Under the pieces are notes generated by a model. It was not told where the DNA came from and searched no databases. It was given only the letters and a program-made list of their open reading frames with translations. Positions 26,297-34,345 of a DNA stretch of 64,000 nt are shown here, in pieces. Made by a program: the position numbers and the translations under genes. Numbering within the stretch: the first letter of the stretch is position 1; every line of letters starts with the position of its first letter. Source of the stretch: JAAXIE01 sp965204245 (GTDB lineage Bacteria; Chloroflexota; Dehalococcoidia; Lucifugimonadales; JAAXIE01); NCBI GenBank assembly GCA_965204245.1, contig CBDBED010000009.1:124001-188000 (forward strand). The letters are read 5' to 3'.

Positions 26297-27724
26297 ATGA
26301 GCCAGGCCATCTCAGACCGCTACGGACTCCCCCTCACCACGTCATCCACGGACGCTGCCGAGCACTATGTCGAGGCCATCGATGCCATCATCTCCCAGAC
26401 CTATGGCGCCGGTCCCAATCTGGGCAAGGCTGTCGAAGCCGATGATGGGTTCGCCATGGGTCATGCCACTCTGGCCTTGGCCAGCATGTTCGGCTATGAC
26501 CCGGTGAAGGCGAAGGGCCACTTGGGCAATGCCCACGCCCGCGCAAGTGGCATCTCCCAGCGGGAACAGCAGCAACTTTCAATCATCGACACTTGGATTA
26601 ACGGCAACAGCCCCCGCGCACTGCAACTCATCCGGGAGCATCTCAAGGACTTTCCGCGGGACATAGTTTTGCTACGTCTGGCTCAGCGTTTGTTCGTCGC
26701 CGGTTGCAGTGGCAGCGGAGTGGCCCACTATCCTCCCGACTTCTACAACATGATGAGCGGTGTGGCGGCTGACTACGGTGATGACTGGGCTTTCCAAGGG
26801 CAGTTCGCCTGGGCCACCCACGAGGTGGGTATGCTGGACGAGGGCCTGCGGTTGGCTCAACGCTCCCTTGAGTTGCGCCCCACCAACGCCGTCGCGGCCC
26901 ACTCGGTTGCCCATGTCTTCTATGAGCGGGCAGACTACTCCTCGGGTGCGGACTTTCTCGGAGACTGGCTCACGGGATATGACCGCCGCGTCGCCTACCA
27001 CGTCCACCTGTCTTGGCACCAAGCCCTTTTCCAACTGGGAATGGGACGCTATCAGCAGGTGGCAGCCCTGTACGAGAACGACATACGACCATCAGTCACT
27101 GCTTGCGACGCCAACTCGCTGGCCGACAGCGCCTCCCTGATGTGGCGCTGGTTCATCTTCACCGGGAGTAACTCTCCCTTTCCCTGGGAGGAATTGAGAG
27201 ACCAAGCCAATGCGGCAGTACAGAACCCGGGCCTTCCCTTCCGCGATGGCCACGCCGTAATGGCTTTTGGGGCTGCGGGAGACCGGGACGGCGCAGCCCG
27301 AATCATCGAGGGCTGGCGCGCCATGGCCAACAACGGCAACGCCCTCGCAGCCGAGGCCGCCCTGCCCCTGATGGAGGGCATCAGTGCTTTCGCCGAGGGC
27401 GAGTATGCCCAAGCCGCGTCCCTGCTCAAGGGCGTCCAACCCCAACTGCCACGTATCGGAGGCAGCCACGCCCAGCACGAGGTCTTTGAAGACACGCTTC
27501 TGGAAGCCTACCTGCGGGCGGAGCAGTACGACGACGCCCAGACGCTGCTGCAAGCCCGCTTGTCCCGCCGCCCATCAGTGCGGGATGAGTTCTCGCTTGG
27601 CCGGGCGCAGGCGGCGACCGGTCAGCCCGCTGCCGCTGAGACGCTGGCATCAGTGAGAGAGCGGTGGGATACGGCGGATGCGGATAGTCCGGAAGTGGCG
27701 GCGGCGGAGAGGTTGCTAGGCTAG
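26297..27724 (+). CDS. TTC38-like tetratricopeptide-repeat protein
   Basis: The 475-residue helical protein follows the TTC38 family order: RYGLPLTTSSTDAAEHYVEA at the start, DDGFAMGHATLALASM, SQREQQQLSIIDTWINGNSP, RPTNAVAAHSVAHVFYE and YHVHLSWHQALFQLGMGRYQ. It consists of stacked TPR-like helix pairs with no catalytic motif. The bacterial role is unknown; the fold suggests protein-protein or peptide binding. GGAGG sits 6 bases before the ATG. It stands as a single gene converging with a PNPOx-fold gene. Confidence 0.85.
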   Translation: MSQAISDRYGLPLTTSSTDAAEHYVEAIDAIISQTYGAGPNLGKAVEADDGFAMGHATLALASMFGYDPVKAKGHLGNAHARASGISQREQQQLSIIDTWINGNSPRALQLIREHLKDFPRDIVLLRLAQRLFVAGCSGSGVAHYPPDFYNMMSGVAADYGDDWAFQGQFAWATHEVGMLDEGLRLAQRSLELRPTNAVAAHSVAHVFYERADYSSGADFLGDWLTGYDRRVAYHVHLSWHQALFQLGMGRYQQVAALYENDIRPSVTACDANSLADSASLMWRWFIFTGSNSPFPWEELRDQANAAVQNPGLPFRDGHAVMAFGAAGDRDGAARIIEGWRAMANNGNALAAEAALPLMEGISAFAEGEYAQAASLLKGVQPQLPRIGGSHAQHEVFEDTLLEAYLRAEQYDDAQTLLQARLSRRPSVRDEFSLGRAQAATGQPAAAETLASVRERWDTADADSPEVAAAERLLG

Positions 27725-27739
27725 AAGGGGAGCAGAAGG

Positions 27740-28219
27740 CTAGGATGTGGGCGGAGCATCTTCGCTCCCCGACCACACCCGCACCCTCTGCTCCCCACCC
27801 TCAATCACCACATACGCGGCCGACTCCACATCCACCGCGAACAGGTGGAACGGTTCGTCTGACGCCAGTTCGTACCCCAACTCGCGTCTCACGGTCTCCA
27901 AGTACACCCGCCGCGTTTCCGGCGACTGCACCTCCTCAGCCCTCCCATACAGCTTGACCTCCCCCTCGGTCCCATCCTTGTTGGTGACGATGCTCTGCAC
28001 CGTGACCCGCGAATCCCGCAGCAGGTCCAGAGCTTTGCGCGAGCGGTGGCTCATCCCCAAGTAGAGGACGCCGTCCACGATCAGAGGCTCGACGGGTGAT
28101 ATGCGTGGCCACCCGTCTTGGCGCAGGGTGCCCACGAGGACAAGACCGTGGCGTTGGAACCGCTCCTCGGCCAACACGGCCAAATCGGGGGCGGACTGCT
28201 TGAACTCGACCCAATTCAC
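27740..28219 (-). CDS. Pyridoxamine-5'-phosphate-oxidase-fold (FMN/F420-binding) protein
   Basis: The 159-residue split-barrel protein has LVLVGTLRQDGWPRISPVEP, VDGVLYLGMSHRSRKALDLL and VEGEVKLYGRAE-like strands. These are typical of the general PNPOx-like family that binds FMN, F420 or heme. The exact cofactor cannot be read from the sequence. The start is a GTG at 28219 with AGGGA upstream. It converges with the TPR gene at 27724. Confidence 0.82.
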   Translation of the reverse strand: MNWVEFKQSAPDLAVLAEERFQRHGLVLVGTLRQDGWPRISPVEPLIVDGVLYLGMSHRSRKALDLLRDSRVTVQSIVTNKDGTEGEVKLYGRAEEVQSPETRRVYLETVRRELGYELASDEPFHLFAVDVESAAYVVIEGGEQRVRVWSGSEDAPPTS

Positions 28220-28429
28220 TGCGCATTCCCTAATGGCCTACCATGACATTTCTCCGTTGACGGGCCTGGCTAGCCCACCTACGATTAAAGCAGGCTGTCT
28301 GGCCCATGAGGTAGCCCACCCATGTTCCAAGACTGGCCAGCGCAACTCGGAAAGGCATACATTGGAAGATCACCCGCATACAAGCCACCGAACATTCGCC
28401 GGTTTCGCCTCCTGTGTCCCGGCGACATC

Positions 28430-28830
28430 CGCCAAGCCCTTTTCTTATCCCAATTCCCCGCCAGTCCAACGCCCACTCTACAGTGTTGTCAGCTACGGCC
28501 CAGCTACGATCACTCGACAAATTCGACACCTCTTCGATACAAACAGCCCCTTCTCCGGTCTGCCATATCCTTGCGTCCGGCGCAGGCCACCAGGAATAGC
28601 AATACTCACACCATATTTATCCGTTTGATGTTCTTTACTCTCCTCATGTACATCAAGCACGACGATATCCGTCAAGCCGCGTCTTCACCCAGTTTCCTCG
28701 CCATCCAACGCCCATTCGACACACGTGTCAGCTACGGCCCAGCTACGATCACTCGACACATTCGACACCTCTCAGATACAAACAGACTCTCTTCAGATAC
28801 GAAGAGTGTCGAATTGTCGAATCCGCCCGC
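28430..28830. repeat. Second intergenic repeat field with two ~118-bp imperfect direct repeats
   Basis: Copy A (about 28430-28546) and copy B (about 28669-28785) are 239 bases apart. Their best-conserved part reads GTCAGCTACGGCCCAGCTAC, then GATCACTCGACA, ATTCGACACCTCT and ATACAAACAG. Copy B is followed by CAGATACGAA and GTGTCGAATTGTCGAA (28794-28821). The words CAGATACGAA and AGCTACGA recur, on the opposite strand, in the field at 9529-9719. Nothing between 28220 and 28986 looks coding. Confidence 0.7.
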
Positions 28831-28986
28831 TATCTGGCTCCACCACACCTCCCCGCCCGGATTCCTGTCACACGCCACGACGGAATCCGTACAGCCCTCC
28901 CATCCATTCGAACGGAGGCACCATCCCGGTATTGCAGACCACTTACAACCGTCCCAACGACCGGGCGTCACTGTGCCATTGGCCGC

Positions 28987-30414
28987 CTAGATCGGGGCGC
29001 GTCTCTGATGCCAGCCTGCCTGTTGCTCGTAGGCATGGGCTACCCGGAGCAACAGGCCATCTTCAAAGGGACGGCCCGCCAGTTGAAGGCCGACGGGCAG
29101 GTCTTTGCCGTCAATGCTGGCGAACCCGCAGGGCACCGAGAGGGCCGGGACATTCGCCAAGTTGAAGACCCCTGTGAGGCTGCGACGCCCGGCCATCCTC
29201 TGCACTGCCTGCTCCTTGTTCTCCAAGCCTGCTTGGGTCGGGATGATGGGCGCAGGCTCCGACGAACTGGGCAGCGCAAGCACATCGAACTTCTGCAACA
29301 GGTCAAGAGTCGACTGGCGTATCAGGTCACGCATTTTCTGTGCCCGGTAGTAGATTTGGGCGGGCAGCAGGGCACCAGTGAGGAAGTCGATCTGGACGTT
29401 GCGGTCGTAGTCCCCGATGCGCGTCCTGATCCACTCGTGGTGCAGGGAGGCGCTCTCGACAGCCAAAACGGCACGGGTTACGGCAGCAGCCCGGTCCATG
29501 AGAGGGATGCTCACCTCTTCCAAGGTCGCACCCATCTCGCCTAGAGAGGCAATCGCGGAGGAAACGAGGGTCTTTACCTGGGGATTGATGTAGTCGGCAT
29601 CTATGGCGTCCTGCAGCACGCCTACCCTCACACCTCGCAGGTCGCCTTGGCCCAGCATGGCACTATAGTCAGGCACAGCAACTCGCGCCGAATGGGGATC
29701 GTTCGGGTCGTGTCCCGCAATGGCCTGGAGAGTGATGGCGCAGTCTTCGACGGTGCGGGAGATGGGGCCACCGATATCCATGGACCAGGACGCTCCCAAC
29801 ATCCCGTACCGGCTTACCAAACCCCACGTAGGGCGTATACCGACCAGACCGCAGTTGTTGGCGGGATTGCGTATGGAGCCGCCGGTGTCCTCTCCCAAGG
29901 ATGTGGCGCACAGGAAGGCGGCTGTGGCGGCCCCGGACCCGCTACTGGAGGTTCCCGGATGCCTGTCGAGGTCCCATGGATTGTGGGGTTGCCCATACGG
30001 ATGATACACGCTATTGCCGGTGGCGAACTCGCTCATGTTCAACTTGCCCAGCAGGATGCCGCCAGCCTGCCGCAAGCGGGCCACCACAGTCGCATCCTCA
30101 TCAGGGACAAAGTCGGACAGGAGAGTGGAGCCGCCAGTGGTGAGCAGGCCCTTGGTCCAGAACTGGTCCTTGACTGCGAAAGGGACGCCATGCAAGGGCC
30201 CCAGGGAGTCGCCCCTGGCTATAGCCTGCTCAGACTCGCGAGCAGCGGCTAGGGCCTCGTCACCGCAGACGGTGATGTAGCTGTTTAGCTGGCTGTCCAC
30301 TGTCTCTATACGGTCAAGGTAGGCTTGGGTCGCCTCCACCGGCGAGACCTGCTTGTTTCGTATGCTCTCGGCTAGGGTGGCTGCTGATAGGAAGGGAATG
30401 TCGCTGGAGGTCAT
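28987..30414 (-). CDS. Amidase-signature family hydrolase (GatA-like)
   Basis: The 475-residue protein has the Lys-Ser-Ser amidase triad: lysine in VPFAVKDQFW, serines in GTSSSGSGAATAAF and GEDTGGSIRNPANNCGLVG. It ends with the usual PVGLQLAGRPFEDGLLL. The family hydrolyses amides, and GatA is its tRNA-amidotransferase member. The small gene just upstream resembles GatC, but no GatB is nearby, so this is probably a GatA-like metabolic amidase. AGGAGG lies 7 bases before the ATG, only 2 bases after the upstream stop. Confidence 0.92.
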   Translation of the reverse strand: MTSSDIPFLSAATLAESIRNKQVSPVEATQAYLDRIETVDSQLNSYITVCGDEALAAARESEQAIARGDSLGPLHGVPFAVKDQFWTKGLLTTGGSTLLSDFVPDEDATVVARLRQAGGILLGKLNMSEFATGNSVYHPYGQPHNPWDLDRHPGTSSSGSGAATAAFLCATSLGEDTGGSIRNPANNCGLVGIRPTWGLVSRYGMLGASWSMDIGGPISRTVEDCAITLQAIAGHDPNDPHSARVAVPDYSAMLGQGDLRGVRVGVLQDAIDADYINPQVKTLVSSAIASLGEMGATLEEVSIPLMDRAAAVTRAVLAVESASLHHEWIRTRIGDYDRNVQIDFLTGALLPAQIYYRAQKMRDLIRQSTLDLLQKFDVLALPSSSEPAPIIPTQAGLENKEQAVQRMAGRRSLTGVFNLANVPALSVPCGFASIDGKDLPVGLQLAGRPFEDGLLLRVAHAYEQQAGWHQRRAPI

Positions 30415-30416
30415 GG

Positions 30417-30629
30417 CTATTCCTCCTTCGGACTGCGGGGCCAGTTTCGCAGTTGGGGCGGTATAACCGGCAGGGGTTCCACGCTGTCGAGCCCTGGCAG
30501 GTCGACCTCTCCGATAAAGTCGCGGATGGTATTGATGTTGTGGGTCACCTCGGTGAGGAGCGGTTCCTGCATATCGATGCCCACTGCCAAGCCCAGTGCC
30601 TTCACGTCCTGAGGTGTGAGGTCCGCCAT
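30417..30629 (-). CDS. GatC-like small protein paired with the amidase
   Basis: The 70-residue protein starts MADLTPQDVKALGLAVGID and contains INTIRDFIGEVDLPGLDSVE before a proline-rich tail PLPVIPPQLRNWP. It keeps the GatC order: an N-terminal helix, a second helix, then the D-x-x-x-VEP turn. In the tRNA amidotransferase GatC wraps around GatA. Here it probably stabilises the downstream amidase. AAGGAGG precedes the ATG and the genes are 2 bases apart, so they are translated together. Confidence 0.65.
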   Translation of the reverse strand: MADLTPQDVKALGLAVGIDMQEPLLTEVTHNINTIRDFIGEVDLPGLDSVEPLPVIPPQLRNWPRSPKEE

Positions 30630-30712
30630 TAGCGCCTCCTTGTCGGCGGATTAGTTGCCCGATGATACCATTTGGGGACGAGGACAGAAGTCGACGAAAG
30701 AATGCGAGTTGG

Positions 30713-31141
30713 CTACTCAGAACCAGAAGGGCGCGCTTGCCCGGACTGGACGACCTTGAGAGGCAGCGTCTTGACCTCAATGCCGTCCAAGAGCCAGGAG
30801 ACCGAGTAGTCACCGAACTTGGGAAAGGTCAGGCCTTGCAACGCTAAGGCGATACGCTGGGTCCGATAGTTATACCCGGACAGGGGAGCCTCCACCGTCA
30901 TGTCGAGATTGATAGCAGGCATTACCGGTATGCCGTCGGCGTCAACCATGTGGATGCCGACCTGCTTCCGACCACTCTGGGTCTCCGCACGGGTGAAGGT
31001 GAAGCCGGCCACGGCGTACATGAGGTGGTGCTTGGCAGGAACTTCGGCCGCATGGATGGTGTCCAAGCCCACGCCCACTGCAGTGAGCTTGGGGCCAGTG
31101 GTATCGGCGTAATCACAGAGAAAGGCGAAGGCGACTTCCAT
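30713..31141 (-). CDS. DUF6941-like protein of unknown function
   Basis: The 142-residue protein begins MEVAFAFLCDYADTTGPKLT and consists of alternating strands with GIHMVDADGIPVMP and FPKFGDYSVSWLLDGIEV. This fits the uncharacterised DUF6941 pattern, a beta-sandwich resembling host-recognition folds. My recognition rests on the N-terminus and overall order. It lies 13 bases after hicB and 84 bases before the GatC-like gene, all on the minus strand. Confidence 0.6.
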   Translation of the reverse strand: MEVAFAFLCDYADTTGPKLTAVGVGLDTIHAAEVPAKHHLMYAVAGFTFTRAETQSGRKQVGIHMVDADGIPVMPAINLDMTVEAPLSGYNYRTQRIALALQGLTFPKFGDYSVSWLLDGIEVKTLPLKVVQSGQARPSGSE

Positions 31142-31154
31142 AGGACTACATAGG

Positions 31155-31352
31155 CTATTCGGTCATGAGCAATTGGACGTCATCTGCCGAAGCCTCGGTT
31201 ACAGCTTCGATTGCATCCAGCAGGTTGGCCTTCAATTCTTCCTTGGTTTCTCCCTGACTGGCGCATCCTGGCAAGTCCGAGACCTCAGCCCAATAGCCCC
31301 CTTCTTCAGCCTCGTGGACTCTGACCGTGTAGAGACGTGTGGAGGTTGACAC
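31155..31352 (-). CDS. hicB: HicB family antitoxin
   Basis: The 65-residue protein has the HicB partial RNase-H-like core: YTVRVHEAEEGGYWAEVSDL, PGCASQGETKEELKANLLDA. A DNA-binding tail is lacking, so autoregulation would need only the short fold. The start is a GTG with GGAGG 7 bases upstream. It follows hicA by 12 bases in the usual toxin-first order and should neutralise it by binding. Confidence 0.9.
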   Translation of the reverse strand: MSTSTRLYTVRVHEAEEGGYWAEVSDLPGCASQGETKEELKANLLDAIEAVTEASADDVQLLMTE

Positions 31353-31364
31353 GAATACGCCTCC

Positions 31365-31574
31365 TTAGAGAGCTTCATGGAATTCGTGAACAGTAAGGCC
31401 AGCCTTATCAGGTAACGCAATAGACCGGTTCAGGACTCCGTGGGGGATCGAAAGATTGCGTCCATTCATATTCACTACCCTATGGCTTCCCTTGCCCCTC
31501 CGCTCAATTCCGCCGAGCCTCACGAAAGCTCGGACTGCCTCGTCTTGACGTATATTTCTGAGGGATGGATTCAT
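31365..31574 (-). CDS. hicA: HicA family mRNA interferase toxin
   Basis: The 69-residue protein has the double-stranded RNA-binding-like HicA fold. The catalytic His lies in RRGKGSHRVVNMNGRNLSIP, flanked by the G-I-E-x-R turn. HicA cleaves mRNA without ribosomes. AAGGA lies 5 bases before the ATG. The pair hicA-hicB forms a complete type II toxin-antitoxin system. Confidence 0.9.
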   Translation of the reverse strand: MNPSLRNIRQDEAVRAFVRLGGIERRGKGSHRVVNMNGRNLSIPHGVLNRSIALPDKAGLTVHEFHEAL

Positions 31575-31716
31575 TCCATTCCTTAGGATGGGCAGGACAC
31601 AAGTGCCTAGGAGTTCATGGTAACATCACTACTCAAATGGGGTAAGGCCCGTGCCAAGAAGCATCGGGTAATCATGGACTTTCGAACAACGTCCCATCCC
31701 CAGCTAGGAGTTGAAC

Positions 31717-32151
31717 ATGGCCGAATATCTTCCATCCCCCACTGACTGGGTCCGGGAGCAGGTGGAGCTTTATGAAGGGAGCGGAGGGACTCAGGGGCTG
31801 ACACTACGGGATACCGGACTCCCCGTGATTGTCGTCACCAACCGGGGCAACGTGACCGGGGGCATTCGAAAGACGCCCCTTATGAGGGTGAAGGACGGGA
31901 ACAATTACGTGCTTGTCGGGTCCAAAGGAGGGGCTCCCAAGAACCCCGACTGGGTGTACAACCTCCGGGCCGACACCAGCGTGGAGGTACGGGATGAGAC
32001 CGAGGTATTCGATATGCGTGTCCGCGAGGTTGAAGATGACGCGGAACGGGCCCGCTTGTGGGACCTAGCTGTAGCCGCTTATCCGCCCTATGAAGAGTAC
32101 CAGACCCGTACCACTCGCAAGATTCCGGTGTTCGTTGCCGAGCCAGCTTAG
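31717..32151 (+). CDS. Ddn-like deazaflavin (F420)-dependent nitroreductase family protein
   Basis: The 144-residue split-barrel protein has PVIVVTNRGNVTGGIRKTPL and VLVGSKGGAPKNPDWVYNLR, the strongest signatures of the Ddn/DUF385 family. DMRVREVEDDAER and YPPYEEYQTRTTRKIPVFV follow. These enzymes use F420H2 to reduce quinones or nitro compounds. Two luciferase-like oxidoreductases further on could use the same cofactor. AGGAG lies 6 bases before the ATG. Confidence 0.9.
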   Translation: MAEYLPSPTDWVREQVELYEGSGGTQGLTLRDTGLPVIVVTNRGNVTGGIRKTPLMRVKDGNNYVLVGSKGGAPKNPDWVYNLRADTSVEVRDETEVFDMRVREVEDDAERARLWDLAVAAYPPYEEYQTRTTRKIPVFVAEPA

Positions 32152-32167
32152 CCGCTCAGCCTGAGGG

Positions 32168-33274
32168 TCACAGGGCTGCTTCGAGTTGACGCCTGAGTTG
32201 GCGTATCCACCGTTTCAATGCAAAGTTGGACCACCCGCAGATGGCCGACAGGGCCATCATACGGTAGACCCAACCCCGGGACACACGCGAGGGGCGGCCG
32301 GGAGCAAGCCAGTTGGGGTTGTGGGCTACGCGCACCAAGGTGGCCAGCCCCATAAGCAGGGGCCAAGCCACGGCCAGCCGGAGGCGAAGGCAGCGCCGGG
32401 GCAGGGCCAGAAGATATTCCTCGGCACACTGGTAGTGGTCGAGAGCAACACGCAGGTTATGCACCAGGACAGGGCGTGCCTTGGATGCTGATTCAGGGTC
32501 CAGCAAGTCCGCTGGGGCCAACCCTGCGCGTATGAGTTGGTCTTGGGGCAGATAACAGCGGCCATTGCGCAGGTCTCCAGGCACATCCCGGAGCACATTA
32601 GTCATCTGCAGAGCCTTGCCAAAGCGGATTCCCAACCCGGACATTCTTGAAACATCCCACCCTTTCAAGGCAGTCTGGTGTTCGATGCTGATAGCCGTCC
32701 AAAACTCCCCGACACAGCCGGCGACGCCGTATACGTAGGCGTCCAGTTGCTCCGCATCCTGGACTGCACGAATCTCACCGGCCTGCTGAGGGGACAATTC
32801 GTTCAGGTCCATCTCCATCCCGCGGGTCAGCGCCACCACTACGGAGCGGACCAAACGCTTGTCATTGGCATCCAGCGACTCCAACATGGAAAAGGCTAGG
32901 GGCAAAGACGCCAGAAGGACACGTTCCGCATCCATCCTGTTGACCTCATCCCCGTCCCAACTGGCAACCTCGCTGATGATGGAGTCCACCGCTTCGGCCG
33001 AAGCAGGACCTTCCGCCAATTCCCGGAAGGACAGAAGGACAGGCAAGCGTCTCCCGGCAGGCAACAACGGTGTGTCTGCCAAGGTATCAGCGGCACGGGC
33101 CAGCAGGTATGCCAATCCGACAGGCTCGCGCATCGCGGAGGGGAGGACCCGGAGGGTGAGGTAGAAGGCCCGGGATACATCCCGCACCACGGTGCCCAGC
33201 AAGCGACGCCGGGCTTGTTTGCTTAGATGCGGCGAGCCCTGTGGGGAGTCGCGCGGGGTGAAAAGGGATGTCAT
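32168..33274 (-). CDS. Squalene/phytoene synthase family prenyltransferase
   Basis: The 368-residue protein condenses two prenyl diphosphates. It has SRAFYLTLRVLP, the first aspartate-rich site RAADTLADTP, YVYGVAGCVGEFWT and the second site NVLRDVPGDLRNGRCYLP. YVYGVAG is closer to squalene synthase than the usual phytoene synthase Y-C-Y-x-V-A-G. The product may be squalene or phytoene; no desaturase or cyclase lies nearby to decide. Hydrophobic residues dominate the C-terminus, which may anchor it to the membrane. The ATG at 33274 has no strong ribosome binding site. Confidence 0.88.
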   Translation of the reverse strand: MTSLFTPRDSPQGSPHLSKQARRRLLGTVVRDVSRAFYLTLRVLPSAMREPVGLAYLLARAADTLADTPLLPAGRRLPVLLSFRELAEGPASAEAVDSIISEVASWDGDEVNRMDAERVLLASLPLAFSMLESLDANDKRLVRSVVVALTRGMEMDLNELSPQQAGEIRAVQDAEQLDAYVYGVAGCVGEFWTAISIEHQTALKGWDVSRMSGLGIRFGKALQMTNVLRDVPGDLRNGRCYLPQDQLIRAGLAPADLLDPESASKARPVLVHNLRVALDHYQCAEEYLLALPRRCLRLRLAVAWPLLMGLATLVRVAHNPNWLAPGRPSRVSRGWVYRMMALSAICGWSNFALKRWIRQLRRQLEAAL

Positions 33275-33516
33275 ATAGCACCGCCCGGTGTGGAACAGAC
33301 ATAGAGATGCCGACCCGGGTCGGCGGGATGAATGATAGGGACCAGGCCCATGTCGGCTAAGTACCTCTCCCACATATGCGAAAGCTGGGCAGGGTCACTG
33401 CCTTGCAAGAATGACCGTGGCAGGAAGTACGCGCCATCACGTTAGGTAGGATATAATGCAAGTCAGCGTTTACCCAAGACCCGGGGACGCACGAATTCGG
33501 GTACCAAAGGAAGTGT

Positions 33517-34293
33517 ATGAGCAAGTTCCTGGACCGGCTGGATAGACTCGCCCGTGGACCTTCTACTCCCATGGGCTTCGGTGCCTCTTCCCGCGTCGAA
33601 AGGCTGCCAGCGATGGGTCTGCTAGCATCGGTCACTGAAGAGCAAGCTGCAAGCGGCTCCATATCCTCAAGTGGAGTGGACGGCTTCATCATCAAGGGGG
33701 CTATCGACGAGAGCAATTTGAACAGCTTCGTCTCCCAAGTAGGGGATCTGCCTTGGGGCATGGAGGTCGACGGCCTCAATGAGGCAATCGCCGCAGGCTA
33801 TTTGGAGAGGGGCGCCGATTTCTTCCGGTTCGGTGCCATCGGGGTTGAGGTTGGGGCTCTCTCGGAAGAGGAACCAGCATACCTACTGTCGCTGCCTCTC
33901 GACTCGGAGGAGCGCACCCTACGGGGTGTTGAAGACCTGCCTGTGGACGGAGTGGTGCTCTCCGTGGAAGCCTCGAACCTGCCTCTGGACTTATCGCAGT
34001 TGATGTTGCTGAGTGCGGTGCGTTGCATGTTCAACAAGTACCTTCTAGTGGAGCTACCGGGAGTGGTGGGGGTGGGCGAGCTTCGCGGTCTGCGGGACAT
34101 CGGTGTGGACGCGGTGATACTAGACGTTAGCTCCGTCGAGTCCGACGCACTTGGGCAACTGAAGGAAGATCTCTTGAACCTGCCACGTCAGCGGAAGCCA
34201 CGGGCCTCCAAGTCCGATGCGATGCTGCCGCGCAACGCCTTCCGTCTGCCTGCAACCCGCCGCCAAGACGATGAAGAGGAAGAGGACGAATAG
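33517..34293 (+). CDS. Protein of unknown function upstream of tyrA-aroA
   Basis: The 258-residue protein has regularly spaced short strands with VDGFIIKGAID, DFFRFGAIGVEVG, VDGVVLSVEASNLPLDLSQL and GVDAVILDVSS. These suggest a TIM-barrel-like or repeated alpha/beta fold. The C-terminus is basic (RQRKPRASKSD), then very acidic (RRQDDEEEEDE). I recognise no family and no catalytic motif. AAGGAAG precedes the ATG. It begins a plus-strand run with tyrA, aroA and gmk (52, 44 and 6 bases between genes), so a link to aromatic amino-acid synthesis or its control is possible but unproven. Confidence 0.75.
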   Translation: MSKFLDRLDRLARGPSTPMGFGASSRVERLPAMGLLASVTEEQAASGSISSSGVDGFIIKGAIDESNLNSFVSQVGDLPWGMEVDGLNEAIAAGYLERGADFFRFGAIGVEVGALSEEEPAYLLSLPLDSEERTLRGVEDLPVDGVVLSVEASNLPLDLSQLMLLSAVRCMFNKYLLVELPGVVGVGELRGLRDIGVDAVILDVSSVESDALGQLKEDLLNLPRQRKPRASKSDAMLPRNAFRLPATRRQDDEEEEDE

Positions 34294-34345
34294 GTAAGGC
34301 TGGGTTGAGCAGCGTTACCGAGCGCCCGAAAAACAGGAGGACCCC

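Noticed and set aside
28101..28990. Several frames up to 222 codons across the second repeat field
   Set aside because: Composition is Pro/Ser/His-rich, the frames run through repeats and have no conserved motif.
30415..30813. N-terminal extension of the amidase
   Set aside because: It overlaps the GatC-like gene in another frame. The ATG at 30414 has a strong ribosome binding site and the family N-terminus.
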